DNA from: Chloroflexota bacterium
GTDB lineage: Bacteria; Chloroflexota; Limnocylindria; Limnocylindrales; CSP1-4
DNA length: 13,348 nucleotides
Direction: 5' to 3'
NCBI GenBank assembly: GCA_017881985.1
Contig: JADGQH010000061.1
Coordinates: forward strand, 1 to 13,348
Shown here: piece after piece, positions 6,326 through 11,724 of the stretch
Position numbering within the stretch: position 1 is the first letter of the stretch
Layout: each line of letters opens with the position of its first letter
Notes under the pieces: model-generated
The model's database searches: none
Seen by the model: only the letters and a program-made list of their open reading frames with translations
What the model was told of the DNA's origin: nothing
Translations under genes and position numbers: made by a program

Positions 6326-6678
6326 GGGGAACCCTCGGTAGGAGCGGGGCCAATGATCCGGTCGCTGTCGATCGCCCGGGGCATTCTCGCGCGGACCGCT
6401 CCATCACGTCGGCTCGCCGTTGGATGCGGGCCGTTCGGGCGACGCCGATGATGTCCTTACGGGCCTTGGCGCGCACCGGCATATCACGCGTTCCGCAGCA
6501 CAACTAGGCGAACGGTCTTTGAGATTCGACTGGAGGGCTAGCATGTAGATGGCCCCCGCTCCGCACGTCGACGGCGATCCCTTTTGGGGTTCGGCTAGAT
6601 CGCGCCGATCGGGGGCCATCTGCCTGGGGTGGCCGGCCATCCCGACGGCCGAATCGGGCGGCACAATTCCGGGGCGGC
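6326..6678. other. 353-bp intergenic region with a large inverted repeat
   Basis: This holds the promoter of the hydrolase gene and the 3' end of the cupin transcript. The main feature is the 12-bp inverted repeat at 6547-6621, listed separately. The perfect palindrome TGGCCGGCCA lies near 6630-6640. A minus-strand frame is open across about 6326-6503 but its translation resembles no family I know, so I do not call a gene. No tRNA fold was found. Confidence 0.4.
6547..6621. repeat. 12-bp perfect inverted repeat enclosing 51 nt
   Basis: AGATGGCCCCCG (6547-6558) is the exact reverse complement of CGGGGGCCATCT (6610-6621). The enclosed 51 nt contain a smaller CCC-TTTT-GGG hairpin (6579-6588) and GGCG/CGCC (6573-6576 with 6603-6606), so a branched 75-nt RNA fold is possible. 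It starts 58 bp past the cupin stop on the minus strand and could be its terminator. A miniature inverted-repeat element is the alternative, but no target-site duplication is seen. Confidence 0.6.
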
Positions 6679-7206
6679 TCAGCGTGTCATCGGGGTCAGG
6701 TGGTAGCGCGCGATCACGTCGGGCAGCCAGTCGGGCTGCGCGAACGGCAGCTGGTACCGCTCCCCAAGCGCTGCGATCGCGGCGGGGTCCGGCGCCCCAA
6801 CCGCCGTCATGTCGGTGAGCTCGCGGAAGAAGCCCTCGAACCCGGCCGGCGAGATCACCTCGATCATCCGGGCGGGTTTGGAGCCCGCGTTCCACATCGC
6901 GTGGACCTCGCCGCGTGGCTTGATGATGTAGCCCCCGGGACCCAGGACGACCTCCTGGTCGTTCGAGCGGAACCCGATCTCGCCCTCCAGCACGATCGAG
7001 TACTCGTCCTCGAGGTGGTGAATATGGGGAGGTACGAGCGCGCCGACCGCGAAGGGGTGCTCCACGATCGAGAGGGAGCCGCCGCTGTCCTCGCCGTCGA
7101 TCTTGAAGACGACGCCGACGCCGGGGGCGAGACCACCCGCTCGGCCTTCACCCGGCTGCACGACCTTCAACCGCGCGACTGCCGTAGCGGATCCGAGTGT
7201 TGCCAT
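6679..7206 (-). CDS. Cupin-domain protein (quercetinase-like single cupin)
   Basis: 175-aa single-domain cupin. Motif 1 is PPHIHHLEDEYSIVLEGEIGF, giving metal ligands His61, His63 and Glu68. Motif 2 contains GPGGYIIKPRGEVHAMWN, giving His102. All four usual ligands are present, so a metal-dependent dioxygenase or isomerase activity is possible; several such proteins act on flavonoids or other aromatics, and others only bind ligands. The C-terminal 55 residues are helical, with a proline-rich turn. The ATG at 7206 is preferred because AAGGGGG stands about 6 nt upstream; the frame is open to a TTG at 7248 that overlaps promoter elements. It is divergent from the TetR gene starting at 7288, with an 81-bp shared control region carrying a duplicated operator-like sequence. 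Confidence 0.92.
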   Translation of the reverse strand: MATLGSATAVARLKVVQPGEGRAGGLAPGVGVVFKIDGEDSGGSLSIVEHPFAVGALVPPHIHHLEDEYSIVLEGEIGFRSNDQEVVLGPGGYIIKPRGEVHAMWNAGSKPARMIEVISPAGFEGFFRELTDMTAVGAPDPAAIAALGERYQLPFAQPDWLPDVIARYHLTPMTR

Positions 7207-7218
7207 CGCGAGACCCCC

Positions 7219-7288
7219 TTGCCCTATCGAGTGAACAGGGCTGTACAATGAACGCAGTTGGAGCGGCTGTCAATATCGAGTGAGCAGG
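7219..7288. promoter_or_regulatory. Divergent cupin/TetR promoters with duplicated operator
   Basis: TATCGAGTGAACAGG (7225-7239) recurs as TATCGAGTGAGCAGG (7274-7288), 14 of 15 identical and 49 bp apart. For the TetR gene (+), TTGCCC (7219-7224) and TACAAT (7244-7249) could be -35 and -10 with a long 19-nt spacer that contains the first repeat. For the cupin gene (-), a perfect TTGACA (7273-7268) and CATTGT (7250-7245) are spaced by 17 nt, and the second repeat abuts that -35. The geometry fits autorepression plus repression of the cupin by the TetR protein (inference). Confidence 0.6.
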
Positions 7289-7923
7289 TGCGTTCTACCA
7301 AATCACGGCCATATCACATGCGGCGACGCGCCGAGCAGGTCGACGAGACCCGCCAGCGCATCACCGAGGCCGCGGTCCGCCTGCACACCACGGTCGGGCC
7401 GGCCCACTCTTCGATCGCGGCCGTCGCCGAGGAGGCGGGCGTCACGCGGCTGACCGTGTACCGCCACTTCGCCGACCTCGACGCCCTGTTCGCGGCCTGC
7501 AGGGCGCACTGGTCCGCGCAGAACCCGCGGCCGGATGCCGGCGCCTGGCTCGAGATCCCGCGTCTCGAAGAGCGAGCACGACGTGCCTTCGGAGAGCTCT
7601 ACGGCTGGTACCGGGACCACGCCGAGGAGCTGTACCCGATCAACCGGGACGCCGCGGCCATGCCCCTGTCCGCCCAGCTGGCGACGGAGACCGGGAACCG
7701 GATGCTCGCCGATGCGCTTGTCGCCGGGCACGCGGATGCCGATCCGGAATCCGGCTCCGACGGGGAGGGACGCCTCCTTCGCGCCGTCGCCCGCCACCTC
7801 GTGGACTTCCTGACCTGGCGCTCGCTCGTGATCCAGCAGGGCCTCACCGACCGGGAGGCCGTCGACGTGGCGGTCCGGCTGCTGACGGCCGTTGGACAGA
7901 GGGACTCCGCGAACGATCCCTGA
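7288..7923 (+). CDS. TetR/AcrR-family transcriptional regulator
   Basis: About 211-aa TetR-family regulator. The HTH domain covers about residues 17-63: ETRQRITEAAVRLHTTVGPAHSSIAAVAEEAGVTRLTVYRHFADLDALFAAC, here with the canonical GVTRLTVYRHF recognition helix. The C-terminal ligand domain is helical and contains the Trp-rich segment ELYGWYRDHAEELYPINRD and, later, LVDFLTWRSLVIQQGL. The GTG at 7288 is chosen because the resulting Arg-rich N-terminus with RPYHMRRRAEQ resembles relatives. The ATG at 7318 is possible and the TTG at 7258 unlikely; none has a good Shine-Dalgarno. The GTG overlaps the end of the second operator-like repeat, so self-binding would also block translation initiation or elongation of the transcript. 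It is divergent from the cupin gene. Confidence 0.9.
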   Translation: MRSTKSRPYHMRRRAEQVDETRQRITEAAVRLHTTVGPAHSSIAAVAEEAGVTRLTVYRHFADLDALFAACRAHWSAQNPRPDAGAWLEIPRLEERARRAFGELYGWYRDHAEELYPINRDAAAMPLSAQLATETGNRMLADALVAGHADADPESGSDGEGRLLRAVARHLVDFLTWRSLVIQQGLTDREAVDVAVRLLTAVGQRDSANDP

Positions 7924-7927
7924 GGCC

Positions 7928-8140
7928 CTAGCGGGCCGGGTGATCCTTCGCGGGCTGGATCAGTTCAACCCATGCCGAACGCCAGGCAGGGGCTTCGAAG
8001 GCCGGGGCGAAGAATGTCGGCACGCGCCACACGCGACCGTCGCGAATCTCGCCGATCGAGACGACGTGCCACTCGGAACGGGCCGCCGCATCGTCGCCGC
8101 ATGCATGAACTCCCCGTGATCCTCGCCGTCCGCCAATCCC
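7928..8140 (-). pseudogene. NTF2/SnoaL-like protein remnant (C-terminal part, frameshifted)
   Basis: The minus-strand frame ending with TAG at 7930-7928 encodes about 50 residues that look like the last third of an NTF2/SnoaL-like protein: SEWHVVSIGEIRDGRVWRV, then FFAPAFEAPAWRSAWVE. In such proteins this is the final pair of strands plus the tail. Upstream in this frame the translation becomes Arg/Gly-rich and unlike the family. A neighbouring frame gives GEDHGEFMHAATMRRP (about 8070-8125), which reads more like the preceding strand and loop, so a frameshift near 8065-8075 is likely. The rest of the gene is missing, because the TetR gene ends at 8148. It is probably a decayed gene formerly in the same transcription unit; sequencing error is an alternative for the frameshift but not for the missing N-terminus. 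Confidence 0.6.
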
Positions 8141-8147
8141 CTCGGAG

Positions 8148-8765
8148 CTAGCCAGGCACCATCGCGGCGTCGAACCGATCCGCATCGACGCCGACACGGA
8201 TGAGGTGAAGCCGAAGGACATCGATCGCCGCGGCCCGGACCGACGCCGGGTCTGCCGCAAGCCCCGTCGTCGGACCCGCGACGATGATGGCGAGCACGCG
8301 GCGCGCCAGCTCGCGGGCGGCCTCGGGCCCAAGACCGGAAGCGGCCGCGGCGATGACCCGCCCGAAGATCGCCTCTCCCTGGCCGAAGAACCGGGCGAGC
8401 TGCGGCTGCGACAGCGGCCGACCGACCTCGCGCGCCAGGTCGACAGCGAGCAGGTAGGCGGGCAGGACATCGATCACGAGATCGACGGTCATCCGGAGCT
8501 GGGCCAGCGGGTCGATGTCGGGGTCGATGTGGGTGGAGTCCCAGTCGAGGTGCTTCTCGTCGATGAGGAAGGTAGCGAACGCGGCCTTGGATGGGAAGTA
8601 GTGGTAGAGGGCGGCCGGGCTGAGGTGGCAGGCGTGGGCGAGCGCCTTGATCGTCGTGCCTCGATAGCCGCGCGCGCGAAAGACGGGCGCCGCGAGACGG
8701 AAGAGCTCATGGCGTCGACCCTCCATGCCGGCACCGAGCGCGGGGTCGAACGGCAGCCGGCTCAC
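8148..8765 (-). CDS. TetR/AcrR-family transcriptional regulator
   Basis: 205-aa TetR-family regulator. The HTH domain (about residues 17-65) reads RRHELFRLAAPVFRARGYRG, then TTIKALAHACHLSPAALYHYFPSKAAF with the canonical LYHYFPSK recognition helix. The C-terminal domain (about 80-205) is helical and Ala-rich. The start is uncertain: GTG 8765 gives a 13-residue leader before Met14 (ATG 8726), and neither has a clear ribosome binding site. The upstream neighbour on the same strand is the cupin gene ending at 8916, 150 bp away. A short open frame in that gap ends exactly at GTGA overlapping GTG 8765, but it resembles nothing known. It may regulate the cupin/SRPBCC genes in cis; no divergent partner exists. 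Confidence 0.88.
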   Translation of the reverse strand: MSRLPFDPALGAGMEGRRHELFRLAAPVFRARGYRGTTIKALAHACHLSPAALYHYFPSKAAFATFLIDEKHLDWDSTHIDPDIDPLAQLRMTVDLVIDVLPAYLLAVDLAREVGRPLSQPQLARFFGQGEAIFGRVIAAAASGLGPEAARELARRVLAIIVAGPTTGLAADPASVRAAAIDVLRLHLIRVGVDADRFDAAMVPG

Positions 8766-8915
8766 GGATCACCCGTCCGTGCGCCGAGGGCCTTCCTGAC
8801 CAGTCCGTGCGCCATCGCGCGGATTGTGCGCCCCCCGCTCGCGGGAGGCGCCGAATGGGCCGAACCATCCTCGTGCGCCTGACCGGCAGGCGGTTCGTGC
8901 CGGCCGAAGACAGGG

Positions 8916-9470
8916 CTAGAGGTCGGCTGGGTCCCGGTAGCCGCGCAGCTGGGCGATTGGCGCGAGCGCTGCGATCGTGAGGCGGGTCAATGGCCACGGC
9001 GGACTCGTGGGACGGATCTCCCGGCCGAAGGCCCGAAAGAGGACCGGCAAGTGGAGCGGCTTCGGCATGCCGCCCTTGCCGAGCTTCCCCTCGTTGGCGA
9101 GACGGAAGAGGACCTCGAAGAAGTGGCGAGTATCGAGGGCGGGCTCGAAGGTCCCGACGTAGTGAGCCTCGGTGTCGGTCGGGTTCCAGAAGCGGTGGTT
9201 CACCGCCGGCGGGACGGTCACCGTCTCGCCCGGTCCCGCCCGGAACTCTTTCCCGTCGACCCAGAACGCGAGCTCCCCCGACATGATCTCGAACCCGCTC
9301 GCCTGCTCGGGATGGGTGTGGTTCGGCTCCCGCTCCTCGCTCGCTGGGCTCCAGCACTCGATCCGCAGGGTCTGACGCCTCCCCGGGGCGACGGGATGGC
9401 CGCCCCCATCCGGGTCGATGAAGCGCATTCGCTGTCCGGTGCGCTGGTTGACGATGAGCGACTGGTCCAC
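8916..9470 (-). CDS. Cupin-domain protein
   Basis: 184-aa single-domain cupin, distinct from the one at 6679. Motif 1 is PNHTHPEQASGFEIMSGEL, with His51, His53 and either Glu55 or Glu61 as candidate ligands; motif 2 is GPGETVTVPPAVNHRFWN, with His92. The N-terminal part (1-45) is beta-rich and includes GQRMRFIDPDGGG. The C-terminal 70 residues form a helical extension (DTRHFFEVLFRLANEGKLG) seen in small cupins from actinobacteria and Chloroflexota, a trait recalled rather than checked. The GTG at 9470 is selected over GTG 9497 because a strong GAGGAGG (9482-9476) stands 5 nt upstream. It lies 86 bp downstream of the SRPBCC gene on the same strand, probably in one transcription unit with it and the TetR gene. 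Confidence 0.88.
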   Translation of the reverse strand: MDQSLIVNQRTGQRMRFIDPDGGGHPVAPGRRQTLRIECWSPASEEREPNHTHPEQASGFEIMSGELAFWVDGKEFRAGPGETVTVPPAVNHRFWNPTDTEAHYVGTFEPALDTRHFFEVLFRLANEGKLGKGGMPKPLHLPVLFRAFGREIRPTSPPWPLTRLTIAALAPIAQLRGYRDPADL

Positions 9471-9556
9471 AAGAGCCTCCTCGAGGGCTGATCGCACGAA
9501 GCCGGGACCGCCATCAGGACCGGCCCTCGTGGGCCTGCCGGCGGCGCAGCCCGTCG

Positions 9557-10018
9557 TCAGGCGCGGCTGGGCACCTGCGCCTCGCAGAGGGCCTTGAGGT
9601 TCTCGTTCGAGTGGCGCATCTGGCGCTCCAGGGCCCGCTCCATGAAGAGCTTGTTGGCGAGGTCGCCGATGAGGCCGCCCGGAAGCTCGTATTCCATCTC
9701 GAAGGTGCCGTCCGTGCCGCTTCCCGCTGCCTCGTTCCGAACGGTGTAGCGAGCTTTGCCGCCGCCCGGCGTCGTACCGGCCACTTCCATGAAGTAGAGC
9801 GGCTCGACCCGGACGACCTCGAACCGGGCTTCGAGGTGGCGACCGGCGATTTGGAAGACACGTGTGTAGCCCGCGCCCACGTGGTCAAGCCGCCCGGTGA
9901 CATCCTTCACCTCGAGCACGCCTTCCGCCCACTCGGGCTGGCGACCGGCGTCGGTGCCGATGTCCCAGCAGACATCGAGCGGCGCGTCGACGTGGAACGT
10001 GTCGCGAATGTGGCCCAT
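9557..10018 (-). CDS. SRPBCC-family protein (polyketide cyclase/START-like)
   Basis: 153-aa protein of the SRPBCC (START/Bet v1-like) superfamily, whose members enclose hydrophobic ligands in a deep helix-grip pocket and include polyketide cyclases and dehydratases. Typical features in order: MGHIRDTFHVDAPLDVCWDIGTD (strand 1 plus the first helix), a WAEGVLEVKDVTG segment, GAGYTRVFQIAGRHLEARFEVVRVEP (paired strands), FEMEYELPGG, and the long C-terminal helix KLFMERALERQMRHSNENLKAL that forms the pocket lid. There is no signal peptide or membrane helix. The ATG at 10018 has GAGGAGG about 6-8 nt upstream. It is the first gene of the minus-strand run SRPBCC-cupin-TetR-NTF2 remnant. A ligand-binding or cyclase role on a lipid or polyketide is inferred from the fold only. 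Confidence 0.9.
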   Translation of the reverse strand: MGHIRDTFHVDAPLDVCWDIGTDAGRQPEWAEGVLEVKDVTGRLDHVGAGYTRVFQIAGRHLEARFEVVRVEPLYFMEVAGTTPGGGKARYTVRNEAAGSGTDGTFEMEYELPGGLIGDLANKLFMERALERQMRHSNENLKALCEAQVPSRA

Positions 10019-10365
10019 GACTGACCCTCCTCACCTGGTCCCGCACGGGACGACGCGGAGCGGATCGCGAGACAGGTGAACGCGTTCGACCGAACAGCCC
10101 GGACCGCGCCAGCGGTGCGGTCCCGAGTCCCCCGGGTCGATCCCGATGACGGCAGTGGACCACGGCGGGTCCCGAATGCGGCGAGGGCTTTATTCGATCT
10201 TGAGGGCCGGGCGCGGCGTCCCACGCGGTCCAAGACCGTCGCGGAGGGGAAATGGCGAGTCCCGAATCTCCCGATCGCGCGTAGGGCACGTCGCGGGGTT
10301 GTCAGAGCCCCGACGCTCGATGTGATATAGTTGCGTGAGCAACTACCTGTTCGAGGGGCGACTCT
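10019..10365. other. 347-bp intergenic region between divergent genes
   Basis: It separates the SRPBCC gene (-) from the LUD gene (+). The right end holds the palindrome at 10328-10345, listed separately. Three copies of GTCCCGA occur, two of them inside GTCCCGAAT (about 10171-10179 and 10253-10261); they are not regularly spaced. No additional coding sequence or RNA gene is apparent. The promoter of the minus-strand gene could not be identified. Confidence 0.35.
10326..10345 (+). promoter_or_regulatory. TAGTTGC-N4-GCAACTA operator over the LUD gene promoter
   Basis: A perfect 7-bp inverted repeat TAGTTGC (10328-10334) / GCAACTA (10339-10345) is separated by GTGA. It overlaps a TATAGT -10-like box (10326-10331) and lies 20 bp before the GTG start of the LUD gene. 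Palindromes of this form (AGTTGC...GCAACT) resemble sites bound by MarR-family regulators. No MarR gene is in the window, so the regulator would act in trans. The -35 is unclear; TTGTCA (10299-10304) is too far away at 21 nt. Confidence 0.6.
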
Positions 10366-11271
10366 GTGGCAACCGAGACGACGACCAAGCCCGACTTCGC
10401 AGCAGCGGCCTCCGAGCAGGCCATCGACGCCGTGGCAGCGGCCCTCACCGCCAACAACATCGAGGCGATCGTCGTCGACACCGGCGAAGAAGCGCGGGAG
10501 CGGGTCCTCGCGCTGGTGCCGGACGGCGCCGAGGTTCATTGGGCGAAGTCGAAGACCCTCGACGATCTCGGGCTCAGCGATACCTTCCTGCAGTCCGGCA
10601 ACTACGACCCGATCCGTCCCCGGTACATGGCGATGGACCGGGCGACCCAAGGCCGCGAGATCCGGAAGCTGATGGCCGCGCCGGACGTGATGCTCGGTAG
10701 CGTTCAGGCCGTCACTCTGGCCGGAGCGCTCGTGACCGCAAGCTACTCGGGCAGCCAGATCGGACCCTACGCCGCCGGCGCCGGCCGGGTGATCCTCGTC
10801 GTCGGCAGCCAGAAGATCGTTCCCGACCTGGACGCGGCGATGCGGCGGGTCAACGAGCACGTGACGCCGTACGAGGACGAGCGGCTCCGCGAACAGCTCG
10901 GCGTTGGCACGCGCCACGGCGAGCATCTCGTCGGTCATGTCGACGCCGTAGACGTGGCCGGTGGGTCCCACCTGCCGCGCGGCGAGCAGGACGTCGATCC
11001 CGCCGCCCGAGCCGAGGTCGACCACGCGCTCGCCCGCGGCGAGCTCGGCGATCGCGGTCGGGTTGCCCGACCCCATGGACGCCGCGCGGGCCTCGGCGGG
11101 AAGGGCGGCGACCTGCGCCTCGTCGTAGAACGAGTTGCACTCGGCGCTCGCGCCGCAGCAGCCTGTGCCGACGGTGCTCACCGCGGCGGTCACCGCGAGG
11201 GCGTAGTGCTCCCGGACCTGCGCTCGGACCTGCTCACTGACATCGCTCATCGTCGGGCCTCCAGAGATTGA
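10366..11271 (+). CDS. LUD-domain protein, 3' end replaced by antisense arsM sequence
   Basis: The first 182 residues are a LUD-domain protein (LutC/YkgG-like, formerly DUF162), a family tied to lactate utilisation and iron-sulfur oxidation complexes. Visible are the N-terminal helix and ALTANNIEAIVVDTGEEARERVLALVPDGAEVHWAKSKTL (substrate-loop region), GSVQAVTLAGALV (the conserved Val-Gln-Ala segment) and RVILVVGSQKIVPDLDAAMRRVNEHVTPYEDERLREQLGVGT. After Thr182 (10909-10911) the frame continues to 11271, but that translation is the antisense of arsM, Arg/Gly/Asp-rich with no fold. Relatives normally continue for about 20-30 residues ending in a basic RIT-VVLV strand, which is missing. The GTG at 10366 has GAGGGG (10353-10358) 7 nt upstream. 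The product is probably non-functional or altered. Annotation by length alone would hide the junction. Confidence 0.75.
   Translation: MATETTTKPDFAAAASEQAIDAVAAALTANNIEAIVVDTGEEARERVLALVPDGAEVHWAKSKTLDDLGLSDTFLQSGNYDPIRPRYMAMDRATQGREIRKLMAAPDVMLGSVQAVTLAGALVTASYSGSQIGPYAAGAGRVILVVGSQKIVPDLDAAMRRVNEHVTPYEDERLREQLGVGTRHGEHLVGHVDAVDVAGGSHLPRGEQDVDPAARAEVDHALARGELGDRGRVARPHGRRAGLGGKGGDLRLVVERVALGARAAAACADGAHRGGHREGVVLPDLRSDLLTDIAHRRASRD
10897..11250 (-). pseudogene. arsM: Arsenite methyltransferase ArsM, N-terminal fragment
   Basis: Residues 1-117 are an ArsM-type arsenite S-adenosylmethionine methyltransferase, which converts As(III) to methylated forms. The start is typical (MSDVSEQVRAQVREHYA) and is followed by GCCGAS (Cys31-Cys32), LPAEARAASMGSGNP, the SAM-binding motif I VVDLGSGGG (76-84), DVLLAARQVGPTGHVYG and VDMTDEMLAVARANA. 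Residue 61 is Ser where relatives usually have Cys (GCGNP). After about residue 117 (near 10900) the frame stays open to a stop at 9907, but only as antisense of the LUD gene and its surroundings, so more than half of ArsM, including the remaining arsenic-binding cysteines, is lost. The ATG at 11250 has GGAGG (11262-11258) 7 nt upstream. It is divergent from arsR. Full-length ArsM is roughly 270 aa, from memory. Confidence 0.85.
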
Positions 11272-11348
11272 TCAACATCGATACGCTGATGATGGCGCAG
11301 ACATCGACATGTGTCAATATCGACAGGGGTCGATGTTTAGGGGATACT
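11268..11348. promoter_or_regulatory. Interleaved arsM/arsR promoters with ArsR-type operator repeats
   Basis: Four ATCGA motifs occur in one orientation or the other: 11277-11281, 11303-11307, 11319-11323 and, reversed, 11330-11334. ACATCGAC (11301-11308) and GTCGATGT (11329-11336) are exact inverted repeats. For arsM (-), TTGACA (11317-11312) and CATCAT (11294-11289) are spaced by 17 nt. For arsR (+), TCGACA (11320-11325) and GATACT (11343-11348) are also spaced by 17 nt. The -35 boxes lie 2 bp apart, so one ArsR dimer near 11301-11336 could block both. TTGATCAA (11268-11275) is a further palindrome. Protein binding is inferred. Confidence 0.6.
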
Positions 11349-11349
11349 G

Positions 11350-11724
11350 ATGGTCATGGAGCTCGAGCTCGTCCCGGTCCACGCACCCGCCGCCTGCTGC
11401 ACGCCGCGCAATGCCCCGGCGATGTCCGAGCCCGATGCCGCCGCGTTGGCCACGACGCTGAAGGCCCTGGCTGACCCTGGCCGGTTGCGGCTCCTGTCAC
11501 TCCTCGCGGCCAACGACGGCTGCGAGTCGTGCGTCTGCGACCTGGTCGAGCCCCTCGGCCTGTCGCAGCCGACGGTCTCCCACCACCTCAAGGTGCTGGT
11601 GGACGCGGGCCTCGTCACCCGGGAGAAGCGCGGGGTGTGGGCGTACTTCACCCTGGTGCCGGGCGCGCTCGCCACGATCACCGCGCACCTCGGGTCCCAC
11701 CTGACGGTGCCGAGCGCGGCATGA
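11350..11724 (+). CDS. arsR: ArsR-family arsenic-responsive repressor
   Basis: 124-aa winged-helix ArsR repressor. The HTH core is DPGRLRLLSLLAANDGCESCVCDLVEPLGLSQPTVSHHLKVLVDAGLV, followed by the wing REKRGVWAYFTLVPGAL. The cysteines are an adjacent pair Cys16-Cys17 near the N-terminus and Cys58, Cys61 and Cys63 at the start of the DNA-recognition region. The N-terminal CC plus one cysteine near 55-58 resembles the Corynebacterium-type As(III) site (two N-terminal cysteines and one in the HTH helix, across the dimer), while CVCDL also recalls the R773-type site. The start is ATG 11350 with AGGGG (11339-11343) 6 nt upstream; ATG 11356 would be leaderless if the GATACT box is the -10. Its stop overlaps the start of arsN (ATGA at 11721-11724). 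It is divergent from arsM. Confidence 0.94.
   Translation: MVMELELVPVHAPAACCTPRNAPAMSEPDAAALATTLKALADPGRLRLLSLLAANDGCESCVCDLVEPLGLSQPTVSHHLKVLVDAGLVTREKRGVWAYFTLVPGALATITAHLGSHLTVPSAA

Noticed and set aside
6505..6560. tRNA-like sequence (AGTCGAATC on the minus strand resembles a T-loop)
   Set aside because: No flanking T-stem pairing, anticodon arm or acceptor stem could be matched.
8766..8915. Short minus-strand reading frame ending in GTGA overlapping the TetR start (MAHGLVRKALGARTGDP)
   Set aside because: Too short, no ribosome binding site and no recognisable homology. The overlap may be chance.
10171..10261. Repeated GTCCCGA(AT) motif as CRISPR-like or iteron repeats
   Set aside because: Only two or three short copies with irregular spacing and no conserved spacer length.
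9907..10896. Continuation of the ArsM minus-strand frame to 9907 as a long ORF
   Set aside because: It is antisense to the LUD gene and then overlaps the SRPBCC gene start. The translation is Arg/Gly/Asp-rich with no methyltransferase motifs, so it is open only because of high GC.
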